From positions 1 to 18,192 of the forward strand of contig CAZHPA010000038.1 of assembly GCA_964533945.1 (NCBI GenBank): a stretch of DNA of 18,192 nucleotides. The letters are read 5' to 3'. Positions within the stretch are counted from its first letter, which is position 1; each line of letters begins with the position of its first letter. Position numbers and translations under genes: made by a program. Shown in pieces: positions 7,150-15,119 of this stretch. Source of the DNA: CAZHPA01 sp964533945. GTDB taxonomy: Bacteria; Bacillota; Clostridia; Lachnospirales; WRBF01. The notes under the pieces are model-generated. The model was not told the origin of the DNA and made no database searches. It saw only the letters and a list, made by a program, of their open reading frames with translations.

Positions 7150-8664
7150 ATGAATTTAAAACCTGAAGAAATTAGTGCCGTTATTAAAAAGCAAATTAAA
7201 AACTACAGCACTAAACTAAATGTTTCTGAAGTTGGAACTGTAATTCAAGTAGGGGACGGTATCGCCAGAGTTTATGGGCTTGACAACGCTATGAGCGGCG
7301 AGCTTTTAGAATTTGAAAACGGCGTTTACGGTATGGCTTTAAACTTGGAAGAAGACAACATAGGCTGTGTTTTGCTAGGTTCCGACGCAAACATTAAAGA
7401 AGGCGACCCCGTTAAACTAACAGGTAGAGTTGTTGAAGTTCCTGTAGGCGATGCCATGATTGGGCGTGTTGTAAACGCTTTAGGGCAGCCTATAGATGAA
7501 AAAGGCCCTATTAAAACAAAAAAATTTAGACCCGTTGAAAGAGTTGCACCCGGCGTTATAACAAGAGAAGAAGTTAACGTTCCGCTGCAAACAGGAATTA
7601 AAGCTATAGATGCAATGGTTCCTATTGGCCGTGGTCAGCGTGAATTAATTATAGGTGACCGCCAAACAGGCAAAACAGCTATATGCATTGATACCATTAT
7701 TAACCAAAAAGGAAAGAATTGCCTTTGTATTTACGTTGCAATAGGGCAAAAAGCTTCAACAGTTGCACGTATAGTTAAAACATTAACAGACAGAGGCGCA
7801 ATGGATTATACAACAATCGTTGTTGCAAATGCTTCCGAAACAGCTCCTTTACAATATATTGCCCCATATGCAGGCTGTGCAATCGGCGAAGAATTTATGG
7901 AAGCAGGAAAAGACGCTTTAATCGTTTACGACGATTTGTCAAAACATGCCGTTGCATACCGTGCCATGTCTTTGCTTCTTAGAAGACCCCCCGGACGTGA
8001 AGCATACCCCGGTGATGTTTTCTACTTGCATTCAAGATTGTTAGAACGTGCAGCAAGACTTAATAAAAACTACGGCGGCGGCTCATTAACAGCGTTGCCA
8101 ATTATTGAAACACAAGCCGGCGATATTTCTGCATATATTCCAACAAACGTTATTTCAATAACAGATGGGCAGATTTTCCTTGAAGCAGAGCTTTTCAATT
8201 CAGGTATTCGCCCGGCTATAAATCCCGGCGTTTCTGTTTCCAGAGTTGGTGGTTCGGCGCAAGTTAAAGCAATGCGTAAAATAGCCGGTCCAATCCGTGT
8301 TGAATTGGCACAGTATCGTGAATTAGCAGCATTTGCACAGTTTGGTTCAGATTTGGATAAAGACACGCTATCAAGACTTCAGCACGGCGAACGTATAGTA
8401 GAGCTTTTAAAACAACCTCAATATAAAACGTTAACGGTTGAACAAGAAGTTTTAATACTTTATGCAGTAACAAACAAATATTTGACAGACATTGAAGTTA
8501 GCAAAATTGGAGATTTCGAGTCACAGTTCTTTACATTTGTCGAGTCTAAATATTTTGATATTATAGATGAATTAAATAAAACTAAGATTTTAACGCCTGA
8601 ATTAGAAGCTAAAATTAAAAAGGCGATAGAAGCATTTAAAGCTGAATTTAAAGCTAATAATTAA
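7150..8664 (+). CDS. atpA: F-type ATP synthase subunit alpha
   Basis: This is the non-catalytic nucleotide-binding subunit of the F1 hexamer. The 504-residue protein has the usual three domains: a beta-barrel (about 25-95), a nucleotide-binding core with P-loop G-D-R-Q-T-G-K-T at 169-176, and a C-terminal helical domain. The block around P-G-V-S-V-S-R-V-G-G-S-A-Q near residue 360 carries the arginine finger offered to the beta active site. The ATG is preceded by AAAAGGAAGTGA. The gene sits in the standard place between delta and gamma. Confidence 0.98.
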   Translation: MNLKPEEISAVIKKQIKNYSTKLNVSEVGTVIQVGDGIARVYGLDNAMSGELLEFENGVYGMALNLEEDNIGCVLLGSDANIKEGDPVKLTGRVVEVPVGDAMIGRVVNALGQPIDEKGPIKTKKFRPVERVAPGVITREEVNVPLQTGIKAIDAMVPIGRGQRELIIGDRQTGKTAICIDTIINQKGKNCLCIYVAIGQKASTVARIVKTLTDRGAMDYTTIVVANASETAPLQYIAPYAGCAIGEEFMEAGKDALIVYDDLSKHAVAYRAMSLLLRRPPGREAYPGDVFYLHSRLLERAARLNKNYGGGSLTALPIIETQAGDISAYIPTNVISITDGQIFLEAELFNSGIRPAINPGVSVSRVGGSAQVKAMRKIAGPIRVELAQYRELAAFAQFGSDLDKDTLSRLQHGERIVELLKQPQYKTLTVEQEVLILYAVTNKYLTDIEVSKIGDFESQFFTFVESKYFDIIDELNKTKILTPELEAKIKKAIEAFKAEFKANN

Positions 8665-8681
8665 AAGGGGGCTTGTGAAAA

Positions 8682-9551
8682 ATGCCATCAATGCGTGCAA
8701 TTAAACAAAGAATTCGTTCTGTTCACAGCACCCAACAAATTACAAATGCAATGAAGCTTGTTGCCGCTTCTAAATTGCAAAAGGCAAAATCAAGAGCAGA
8801 AGCAACACGCCCATTTTTTAACGAGCTTCAACGTGTTATTTCAAATACAGCCAAAAGTTCTAAAGGAATTAAGCATGTTTTTCTTGACGGCAGAGAAGTT
8901 AAAAACGTTCTTGTTATTTTAATAACAAGTAATCGCGGGCTATGCGGCGGCTATAATTCAAATATATGCAAAGAAGCTACTGCAATTATTAACGAAAAGC
9001 CAAATGCCAAGCTTGTTGTAATTGGCAATAAAGGCAAAGATTATTTTTCAAGACGGGGCAAAAATATTGTTAAAGCTATAAACACAATAACACAAAGCCC
9101 AAACTTTCAAGATGCAAAAGCAATTGGAGACTTTGCCGTAGAACAATTTAAATCGGGTGAAGTTGATGAAGTTTACTTGGCGTTTACACGCTTTAACTCA
9201 ACTATTTCACATACGCCACAAGCTATTAGAATTTTGCCTCTTGATAAAGGAAGCTTGGTTTCAAGCCAACAAGTAGAAGAAAGCAAAGTTAGCGGCATAA
9301 TGGGCTATGAACCAGACGAAGAATATGTTTTAAATAAACTTGTGCCATGGTATATAAATTCAACAATTTTTAGCGCATTAACAGAATCTATTGCTTGCGA
9401 AGAAGGCGCAAGAATGACAAGCATGGATTCCGCAACAGAAAATGCCACTGAAATGATTAATACGTTAACATTAAAATATAACCGTGCAAGACAAGGCGCA
9501 ATAACTCAAGAAATAACCGAAATTGTTTCGGGTGCTAATGCAAGCAGCTAG
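8682..9551 (+). CDS. atpG: F-type ATP synthase subunit gamma
   Basis: This is the central rotor shaft turning within the alpha/beta hexamer. The 289-residue protein shows the conserved N-terminal helix (I-K-Q-R-I-R-S-V followed by Q-Q-I-T-N-A-M-K-L-V-A-A-S-K) and the C-terminal helix with the block M-D-S-A-T-E-N-A and N-R-A-R-Q-G-A-I-T-Q-E-I-T-E-I-V. The central domain has the typical S-N-R-G-L-C-G-G-Y-N motif near residue 85. The start at 8682 follows a purine-rich AAAAGGGGG at 8663-8671. The gap to atpA is 17 nt. Confidence 0.98.
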   Translation: MPSMRAIKQRIRSVHSTQQITNAMKLVAASKLQKAKSRAEATRPFFNELQRVISNTAKSSKGIKHVFLDGREVKNVLVILITSNRGLCGGYNSNICKEATAIINEKPNAKLVVIGNKGKDYFSRRGKNIVKAINTITQSPNFQDAKAIGDFAVEQFKSGEVDEVYLAFTRFNSTISHTPQAIRILPLDKGSLVSSQQVEESKVSGIMGYEPDEEYVLNKLVPWYINSTIFSALTESIACEEGARMTSMDSATENATEMINTLTLKYNRARQGAITQEITEIVSGANASS

Positions 9552-9582
9552 AAATTAAATTCAAAAAAGAGGTGATTAACGC

Positions 9583-10971
9583 TTGGCAAATCAAAACGTA
9601 GGCAAAATAATTCAAATTATTGGTGCTGTACTTGATATAAAGTTTGAAAATAATAATATGCCTGCACTATATAACGCTATCGACATACAATTTAACGGCA
9701 AAAAGCTTGTTGCCGAAGTTGCCCAACATTTGGGCGACGACGTTGTTAGATGTATTGCCCTATCTTCAACCGACGGCCTTGTGCGTGGAACAGATGCCAT
9801 TGACACAGGCGCTCCAATTTCCGTGCCTGTTGGAGACGCAACGCTTGGAAGATTATTTAATGTTTTAGGCGAAGCAATCGACAATAAAGAACAACCAAAA
9901 GCAAAAGAAAAATGGTCGATACACAGAGCCGCTCCTATTTTTGCAAATCAGGCAACTTCAACAGAAATGCTTGAAACAGGAATTAAATCTATAGATTTAC
10001 TTTGCCCATACTCAAAAGGCGGTAAAATTGGGCTTTTCGGCGGTGCAGGCGTTGGCAAAACAGTTCTTATTATGGAACTTATAAGAAATATTGCAACAGA
10101 ACACGGCGGCTTTTCCGTTTTTGCAGGTGTTGGCGAAAGAACAAGAGAAGGAAACGACCTGTATCACGAAATGACAGACTCAGGCGTTATTAACAAAACT
10201 TCCTTGGTGTTTGGGCAAATGAATGAACCACCCGGAGCAAGAATGAGAATTGCGTTAACAGGGCTTACTATGGCAGAATATTTCCGTGATATTTCCGGAA
10301 AAGACGTTTTGCTTTTTATAGACAACATATTCCGTTTTGTTCAGGCAGGTTCTGAAGTTTCGGCGCTTTTAGGGCGTATGCCAAGTGCCGTTGGTTACCA
10401 ACCAACGCTTGCAACAGAGCTTGGGGCGTTGCAAGAACGTATTACTTCAACTAAAAAAGGCTCAATTACTTCTGTGCAGGCAATTTACGTTCCGGCAGAC
10501 GACTTAACAGACCCGGCACCAGCAACAACATTTGCCCATCTTGACGCAACAACGGTTTTATCACGTTCAATCGTTGAGCTTGGAATTTATCCGGCAGTTG
10601 ACCCGTTAGAATCAGATTCAAGAATACTTGACCCACATATTTTGGGAACAGCACATTATGAAGTTGCCCGTGAAGTTCAAAGTATTTTGCAAAGATATAA
10701 AGAGCTTCAAGATATTATAGCAATTTTAGGTATGGACGAACTTTCAGAAAATGATAAGCTTGTTGTTAACCGTGCAAGAAAAGTTCAACGTTTCTTGTCG
10801 CAACCATTTTTCGTTGCAGAAAAATTTACATCTATCGAAGGGCGCTATGTTCCGGTTTCCGAAACAATTAGAGGTTTTAGGGAAATATTAGACGGCAAAC
10901 ACGACAGCATACCAGAAGGTGCATTTTTAAGTTCGGGTACTATCGACGACGTTGTCAAAAAGGTGAGATAG
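9583..10971 (+). CDS. atpD: F-type ATP synthase subunit beta
   Basis: This is the catalytic subunit that makes or hydrolyses ATP. The 462-residue protein has P-loop G-G-A-G-V-G-K-T at 153-160, the catalytic glutamate block G-E-R-T-R-E-G-N-D at 184-192 and the later D-E-L-S-E-N-D segment, a variant of the family's D-E-L-S-E-E-D. It uses a TTG start at 9583 after GAGGTGAT. The stop is separated from the atpC start by a single nucleotide, so epsilon is translated by coupling. Confidence 0.98.
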   Translation: MANQNVGKIIQIIGAVLDIKFENNNMPALYNAIDIQFNGKKLVAEVAQHLGDDVVRCIALSSTDGLVRGTDAIDTGAPISVPVGDATLGRLFNVLGEAIDNKEQPKAKEKWSIHRAAPIFANQATSTEMLETGIKSIDLLCPYSKGGKIGLFGGAGVGKTVLIMELIRNIATEHGGFSVFAGVGERTREGNDLYHEMTDSGVINKTSLVFGQMNEPPGARMRIALTGLTMAEYFRDISGKDVLLFIDNIFRFVQAGSEVSALLGRMPSAVGYQPTLATELGALQERITSTKKGSITSVQAIYVPADDLTDPAPATTFAHLDATTVLSRSIVELGIYPAVDPLESDSRILDPHILGTAHYEVAREVQSILQRYKELQDIIAILGMDELSENDKLVVNRARKVQRFLSQPFFVAEKFTSIEGRYVPVSETIRGFREILDGKHDSIPEGAFLSSGTIDDVVKKVR

Positions 10972-10972
10972 T

Positions 10973-11395
10973 ATGGGAAATAAAACTCGTTTAAAAATTG
11001 TTACGCCCGAACGCACTATGTTTGATGATGACGTTGAAATGGCTATAATGAGAACAGAACAAGGTGACATCGGCGTTCTTGCCGGGCATGAACCGCTTAG
11101 TACGGTTTTGGCAATTGGCTCAATGCGAATTATAAACGGTGAACAAGCAAAAGAAGCTGCAATTATGGCAGGTTTTGCAGAAATTACGCCATCGCTTATA
11201 ACTATTTTAACACAAACAGCAGAATGGGCAGATGAAATAGACGTTGCAAGAGCAAAAGAAGCAAAATCAAGAGCAGAAGCGCTTTTGGCAAGCAACAATT
11301 CAGATATTAATACAGAACGGGCATTGCTTGCTTTAAGAAGGGCAAATGTTAGAATAGAAACAAATTTATCTCTTAAAGAACAAAAATCTGTTTAA
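10973..11395 (+). CDS. atpC: F-type ATP synthase subunit epsilon
   Basis: This subunit couples the rotor to the F1 head and can inhibit ATP hydrolysis. The 140-residue protein has the N-terminal beta-sandwich with T-P-E-R-T-M-F near 9-15 and G-D-I-G-V-L-A-G-H-E-P-L at about 31-42, then a two-helix C-terminal domain containing A-L-L-A-L-R-R-A-N-V-R. It is the last ATP synthase gene, followed 10 nt later by a strong terminator stem. The ribosome binding site AAGGTGAG lies within the end of atpD. Confidence 0.96.
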   Translation: MGNKTRLKIVTPERTMFDDDVEMAIMRTEQGDIGVLAGHEPLSTVLAIGSMRIINGEQAKEAAIMAGFAEITPSLITILTQTAEWADEIDVARAKEAKSRAEALLASNNSDINTERALLALRRANVRIETNLSLKEQKSV

Positions 11396-11405
11396 TTTAA
11401 AAAAC

Positions 11406-11446
11406 AATTAGCGGAATGCATAAAAGGTGTTCCGCTAATTTTTATT
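11406..11446 (+). terminator. Rho-independent terminator of the ATP synthase operon
   Basis: AATTAGCGGAA (11406-11416) and TTCCGCTAATT (11430-11440) form a perfect 11-bp stem with a 13-nt loop, followed by TTTATT. It ends the ATP synthase transcript. The loop contains AAAAGGTG, which resembles a ribosome binding site but is too far from the apbE start to serve it in a linear transcript. Confidence 0.85.
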
Positions 11447-11457
11447 GTAATATGCCT

Positions 11458-12432
11458 ATGATTAATAAAAATACAAAATACGTAATAACTTTACTTGTTT
11501 TAGCCGCCGTTTTCATATTTAATTACAGCACAAAAACCAAAAAGTTTGAAAAATCGTTTTTTGGGTCATTTGATACAATATCAACAATTACTGTATATAC
11601 AAATTCTGAAAGTAACTTTAATGAAATTTTGCTATATGCAGAAAGCCGCCTAGCTGAACTTAACAATTTGTTTGATATATACAACACATATGAAGGCGTA
11701 AACAACTTAAAAACAATAAATGACAATGCCGGAATTAAACCCGTTGCCGTTTCAAACGAAATTATAGATTTATTAATTTTGTGCAAGCAATGGCACCAAC
11801 AAACAAATGGAAAAGTTAATGTTGCGTTTGGAAGCGTTTTAAAAATTTGGCATAACTACCGTGAAGCTGCAAGCCCAGAATTAGAAAATAATGAAATACC
11901 AACTATTAAACAGCTTCAAGAAGCCAATAAACATACAGATATTAACAATATTGAAATTAATTATGATAGCAAAACCGTCTTTTTAAAAGACCCAAAAATG
12001 AGCATAGATGTTGGGGCTGTTGCTAAAGGATACGCTGCCGAACTTGTAACAGAGGAGCTTTTATTAAAAGGCTACAACAGCTTTATTGTTAATTTAGGCG
12101 GAAACGTTCGTGTAACAAATAAAAAAGGCGGATTTAACATTGCTATTAACGCAAATAACAGCGCCGAAAAAGAAGTTATCAATATAGTTAACAGTTCTGT
12201 TGTAACAAGCGGAAACTATAATCGCTTTTTTATGTCGAACGGCAAGCAATATCATCATTTAATAGACCCTAACACATTGTTTCCGGCAAACTATTATAAA
12301 TCTGTAACTGTTGTATACAAAAATTCCACAATTGCTGATATGCTTTCAACAGCGCTATTTTTAATGCCTGAAGAAGAAACATATAAACTTTTAGAATTGT
12401 ATGAAGGTGCTAAAGCATTTTTTCACAAATAG
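11458..12432 (+). CDS. apbE: FAD:protein FMN transferase, membrane-anchored
   Basis: ApbE moves FMN from FAD to a Thr/Ser of extracytoplasmic target proteins, mainly RnfG/RnfD and NqrC/NqrB of Na+-pumping complexes. The 324-residue protein has one N-terminal membrane anchor (about 8-23) and no lipobox cysteine. Family motifs are S-I-D-V-G-A-V-A-K-G-Y-A near 181-192, V-N-L-G-G-N-V near 210, Y-H-H-L-I-D-P-N-T near 262-270 and A-D-M-L-S-T-A-L-F near 295-303. The start is uncertain: ATG at 11452 and 11458 both lack a good ribosome binding site, and an ATG at 11416 lies in the terminator stem. No promoter is visible between the terminator and the gene, so read-through or an internal atpC promoter must supply it. 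The targets are not in this window. Confidence 0.9.
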   Translation: MINKNTKYVITLLVLAAVFIFNYSTKTKKFEKSFFGSFDTISTITVYTNSESNFNEILLYAESRLAELNNLFDIYNTYEGVNNLKTINDNAGIKPVAVSNEIIDLLILCKQWHQQTNGKVNVAFGSVLKIWHNYREAASPELENNEIPTIKQLQEANKHTDINNIEINYDSKTVFLKDPKMSIDVGAVAKGYAAELVTEELLLKGYNSFIVNLGGNVRVTNKKGGFNIAINANNSAEKEVINIVNSSVVTSGNYNRFFMSNGKQYHHLIDPNTLFPANYYKSVTVVYKNSTIADMLSTALFLMPEEETYKLLELYEGAKAFFHK

Positions 12433-12475
12433 ATTTCTTATTTTATGTAAAGGCACTAAAACATTGTTGCCAACA

Positions 12476-12503
12476 AAAAGCCCCTTGATTAAAAGGGGCT
12501 TTT
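12476..12503. terminator. Bidirectional terminator between apbE and the chemoreceptor gene
   Basis: AAAAGCCCCTT (12476-12486) and AAGGGGCTTTT (12493-12503) form a perfect 11-bp stem with a 6-nt loop. T-runs lie on the 3' side in both reading directions, so it can end apbE from the left and the converging chemoreceptor gene from the right, whose stop codon is 9 nt away. Confidence 0.9.
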
Positions 12504-12511
12504 AATATGAA

Positions 12512-14740
12512 CTAAATTTGAAAATGCGCAACCATTTGATTAAGCACTTCCGATTGACTGCTTAATTGCTCTGCAGCTGCTGCAGATTCTTCGGAAGATG
12601 CAGAATTTTTTTGCACAACTTCCGAAATTTGATTTATTCCTGTTGTAACTTGAGAAATTCCGTCGTTTTGCTCTTTTGTTGCCAAATAAATGTTGCTAAT
12701 TATTTCGGAAACAGAATTAATATCCATAACAATTTTTTGCAAAGAATTAGCCGTTAATTGCGCTATTGTAGTTCCTTCTGATATTTTGTTAATTGTATTT
12801 TCTATTAAAACAGATGTGTCTTTTGCCGCTTCAGAACTTCTTTTTGCAAGCGAACGCACTTCCTCAGCAACAACAGCAAAGCCTTTTCCGTGTTGCCCTG
12901 CTCTTGCAGCTTCAACAGCTGCATTTAAAGCCAAAAGATTCGTTTGGAACGCTATGTCGTCAATTACTTTAATAATCTTAGATATACTATTAGAAGCCTG
13001 CTTTATTTCGTCCATAGAATTTAGCATTTTAAGCATTTCTGCATTTCCTTCTTTTGCGCTTTCAATAGATTTTTCTGATACGTCATTTGCGTTTTGAGCT
13101 TTGTTGGCGGTGTTGTGTGTTTGCTCGTTTATTGTTAAAATTGATGCGCTTAATTCCTGAATAGAACTTGCCTGCATAGTTGCGCCGTTTGCCAAATCCA
13201 TTGAAGATTCTGATATTTGCCTAGCTCCCATTAAAACGTTGTCTGCAGATACTTTTATTTCCGAAATTGTATTTCTTAGCGTATCGCTTATATTATTTAT
13301 AGAGCGTTTTATTAAATTAAACTGCCCAATATATTCTCTTGAAATACTGCTTCTTAAATCTCCTGAAGCCATAGTTTCAAGTATTTCTGTAATTTCTTTT
13401 ATGTATGAGCCAACCGAAATAATCATTTTATCGAACGAGTTCATCATTAAGAAAAAGCTACCTTTATAGTTTTTATTTACAGATATGTTAAAATCGCCTT
13501 GAGATAGTTTTAATAATATTCCATTAGCTTCATCAATCGGTGTAATAATAGCTTCTAAAAGATTGTTTAACCCTTGCGTTAGCTTAAACCAATCGCCATT
13601 GTATGCCGATGAGTTAATGCGGGTTTCAAGCCTGCCTTCTATGGCAGCTGTAATTAAACTTGAAACATCACTGTTAACTGATTTAAGGTTTTTCTTTAAT
13701 TGGTCAAACATTTCATTTCCTATTGCCTTTTTGCCCGGAAATTGTTTAAGCTCAACTTCAAAGTTGCCTTTGCCAAATTGACCGTATGCATTAAGAATAA
13801 GCAAAATTTCATCAACATAATCGTCAATAATTTCATTTACTGCTTTAGCAGCTTCTTCAAACCCTCCATTTAATCCATCGTATCGTATTCGGGCTTCGGT
13901 ATCTCCTTCGCGAAGCTCGTCTGAAACTTTATTTATTCTATTCACAATTAAATTAATAGTATCACGCACTTTTATAAACGACTGCATAAGTTCCCCTGTT
14001 TCATCTTTGCTGTTAACGCTTAAATTAACATTAAAGTTGCCTTTGGCAATTTCTTTTGCTGCATTTTTAGCTTCGTTTATTGGTTTCGAAATTGCTGTAC
14101 TAATACCGGTTGATATAATTAAAGTAAGAATAATAGCCAAACTAAGTGCAATTATAATAGATAACCTTGCTGATGTGTTTGCATTATTTGCTAAATTGTC
14201 TTGAACTGCAACCAATTCGTCTTGTTTGTTGGAAATTTGAAGTAATATTGAAAATCCTTCTTCAAAACTTGCTAAATAATTATTAATATATATATCAAAT
14301 GCTTGTTTGTTTGCCTCATCATCACATAGCAGTGCAAGTTCTAAAATTTGTTTGCGATAATTTCGGCTTTCTATCATTTTTTCCTCGAACTTATCAATAA
14401 GTTCGGAGTCAATTTTCATTGTTTCCCTATAGCTTTTTATTAATTCGTTAAGATTATCTCTTTCTTTTTCAGCATTGTTTATTGAATCTTTAACAAGGTT
14501 AATGTCGTTGCTTGAAACTGCAATTAAAACATGCTTTTGAATCATTGCCGCCGATGCTTGCATTTGCCAAACTTTTTTGGTATTTGGCAAAGAACTTGTG
14601 CTATATGTATTGGAAACAGCATTTAATTTGCTAGTATTTATAAAAGCAGATATGCCAAGGATAATTACCATTAAAAGCATAATTGCAAACCCAATAAATA
14701 GCTTCGCTTTAATTTTTAAATTTTTCACAATAAACCACAT
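12512..14740 (-). CDS. Methyl-accepting chemotaxis protein with several HAMP-like modules
   Basis: This is a transmembrane chemoreceptor that would control CheA kinase. Counting 742 residues from the ATG at 14740, TM1 is at about 14-35, an extracytoplasmic helical sensor (four-helix-bundle type) at 36-190 and TM2 at 193-217. A HAMP follows, then a long chain of further HAMP-like units (about 265-500) recognisable by repeated G-D/N-F and E-I-x-x-x-L patterns. The signalling hairpin is near 585-630, with I-A-F-Q-T-N-L-L-A-L-N-A-A-V-E-A-A-R-A-G and G-F-A-V-V-A-E-E-V-R-S-L-A. The usual C-terminal receptor pentapeptide for CheR/CheB is absent. A GTG at 14728 would begin M-K-N-L-K-I-K-A-K-L, a very common chemoreceptor start; neither site has a good ribosome binding site. 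No other chemotaxis gene is nearby, so it is an orphan receptor and its ligand cannot be read. Confidence 0.93.
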   Translation of the reverse strand: MWFIVKNLKIKAKLFIGFAIMLLMVIILGISAFINTSKLNAVSNTYSTSSLPNTKKVWQMQASAAMIQKHVLIAVSSNDINLVKDSINNAEKERDNLNELIKSYRETMKIDSELIDKFEEKMIESRNYRKQILELALLCDDEANKQAFDIYINNYLASFEEGFSILLQISNKQDELVAVQDNLANNANTSARLSIIIALSLAIILTLIISTGISTAISKPINEAKNAAKEIAKGNFNVNLSVNSKDETGELMQSFIKVRDTINLIVNRINKVSDELREGDTEARIRYDGLNGGFEEAAKAVNEIIDDYVDEILLILNAYGQFGKGNFEVELKQFPGKKAIGNEMFDQLKKNLKSVNSDVSSLITAAIEGRLETRINSSAYNGDWFKLTQGLNNLLEAIITPIDEANGILLKLSQGDFNISVNKNYKGSFFLMMNSFDKMIISVGSYIKEITEILETMASGDLRSSISREYIGQFNLIKRSINNISDTLRNTISEIKVSADNVLMGARQISESSMDLANGATMQASSIQELSASILTINEQTHNTANKAQNANDVSEKSIESAKEGNAEMLKMLNSMDEIKQASNSISKIIKVIDDIAFQTNLLALNAAVEAARAGQHGKGFAVVAEEVRSLAKRSSEAAKDTSVLIENTINKISEGTTIAQLTANSLQKIVMDINSVSEIISNIYLATKEQNDGISQVTTGINQISEVVQKNSASSEESAAAAEQLSSQSEVLNQMVAHFQI

Positions 14741-15119
14741 CCCAATTTTAGGTTTTTTGTTTCTAATAAAACTTTTAATTTATTTTTAAATACTAAAAAT
14801 TTACATGCTTAAATTTAATATTTAGATAATAATTGTTAGAAACTTGGTTTTAAGATGTTTAAGATTTGTTAGAAATTTTATTTTTAAATTTTTTAAAGTT
14901 TGCTATCCCCCAATACAAATATATTTTAAAATATAATAGCCATATATATTGGCAATGTATCAACAATATATAAGTATTATAAAGAAATATTATAAAAAAA
15001 TCAATATATTCAACAAAATGGCAAGTTTAATATTGACATAAAATTGGCAATTTGCTAAAATATATAAAGGTTTAAAATGAATAATAAAAGCTTAAAAATA
15101 ATATTTAGGAATGATTAAA
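14741..15119. other. AT-rich divergent intergenic region
   Basis: About 380 nt without a gene separates the divergent chemoreceptor and HTH genes. Apart from the rightward promoter at 15033-15061 it holds three copies of TTTCTAAYAA or its complement (14760-14769, 14833-14842 and 14866-14875), two ATTGGCAAT sites (14948-14956 and inside the promoter spacer) and a 16-bp palindrome, TATATTTTAAAATATA, at 14920-14935. I could not find a convincing leftward promoter for the chemoreceptor, including the flagellar-sigma type. Confidence 0.6.
15033..15061 (+). promoter_or_regulatory. Consensus promoter of the HTH gene with operator-like spacer
   Basis: A perfect TTGACA (15033-15038), a 17-nt spacer and TAAAAT (15056-15061) form a near-ideal vegetative promoter about 55 nt before the start codon. 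The spacer holds AAATTG-G-CAATTT (15041-15053), a perfect palindrome around one base. A protein bound there would block RNA polymerase, so repression, possibly by the gene's own HTH product, is plausible. Confidence 0.75.

Noticed and set aside
12690..13097. 135-codon open frame on + opposite the chemoreceptor
   Set aside because: It lies entirely antisense to the strongly conserved signalling domain, with no ribosome binding site or family resemblance.
14920..14935. TATATTTTAAAATATA palindrome as an operator
   Set aside because: Made only of A and T in a region of that composition. A 16-bp match is not convincing without conservation data.
15001..15119. Small ORF or sRNA in the HTH leader
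   Set aside because: ATGs there run only a few codons, and no structure with a terminator is visible.
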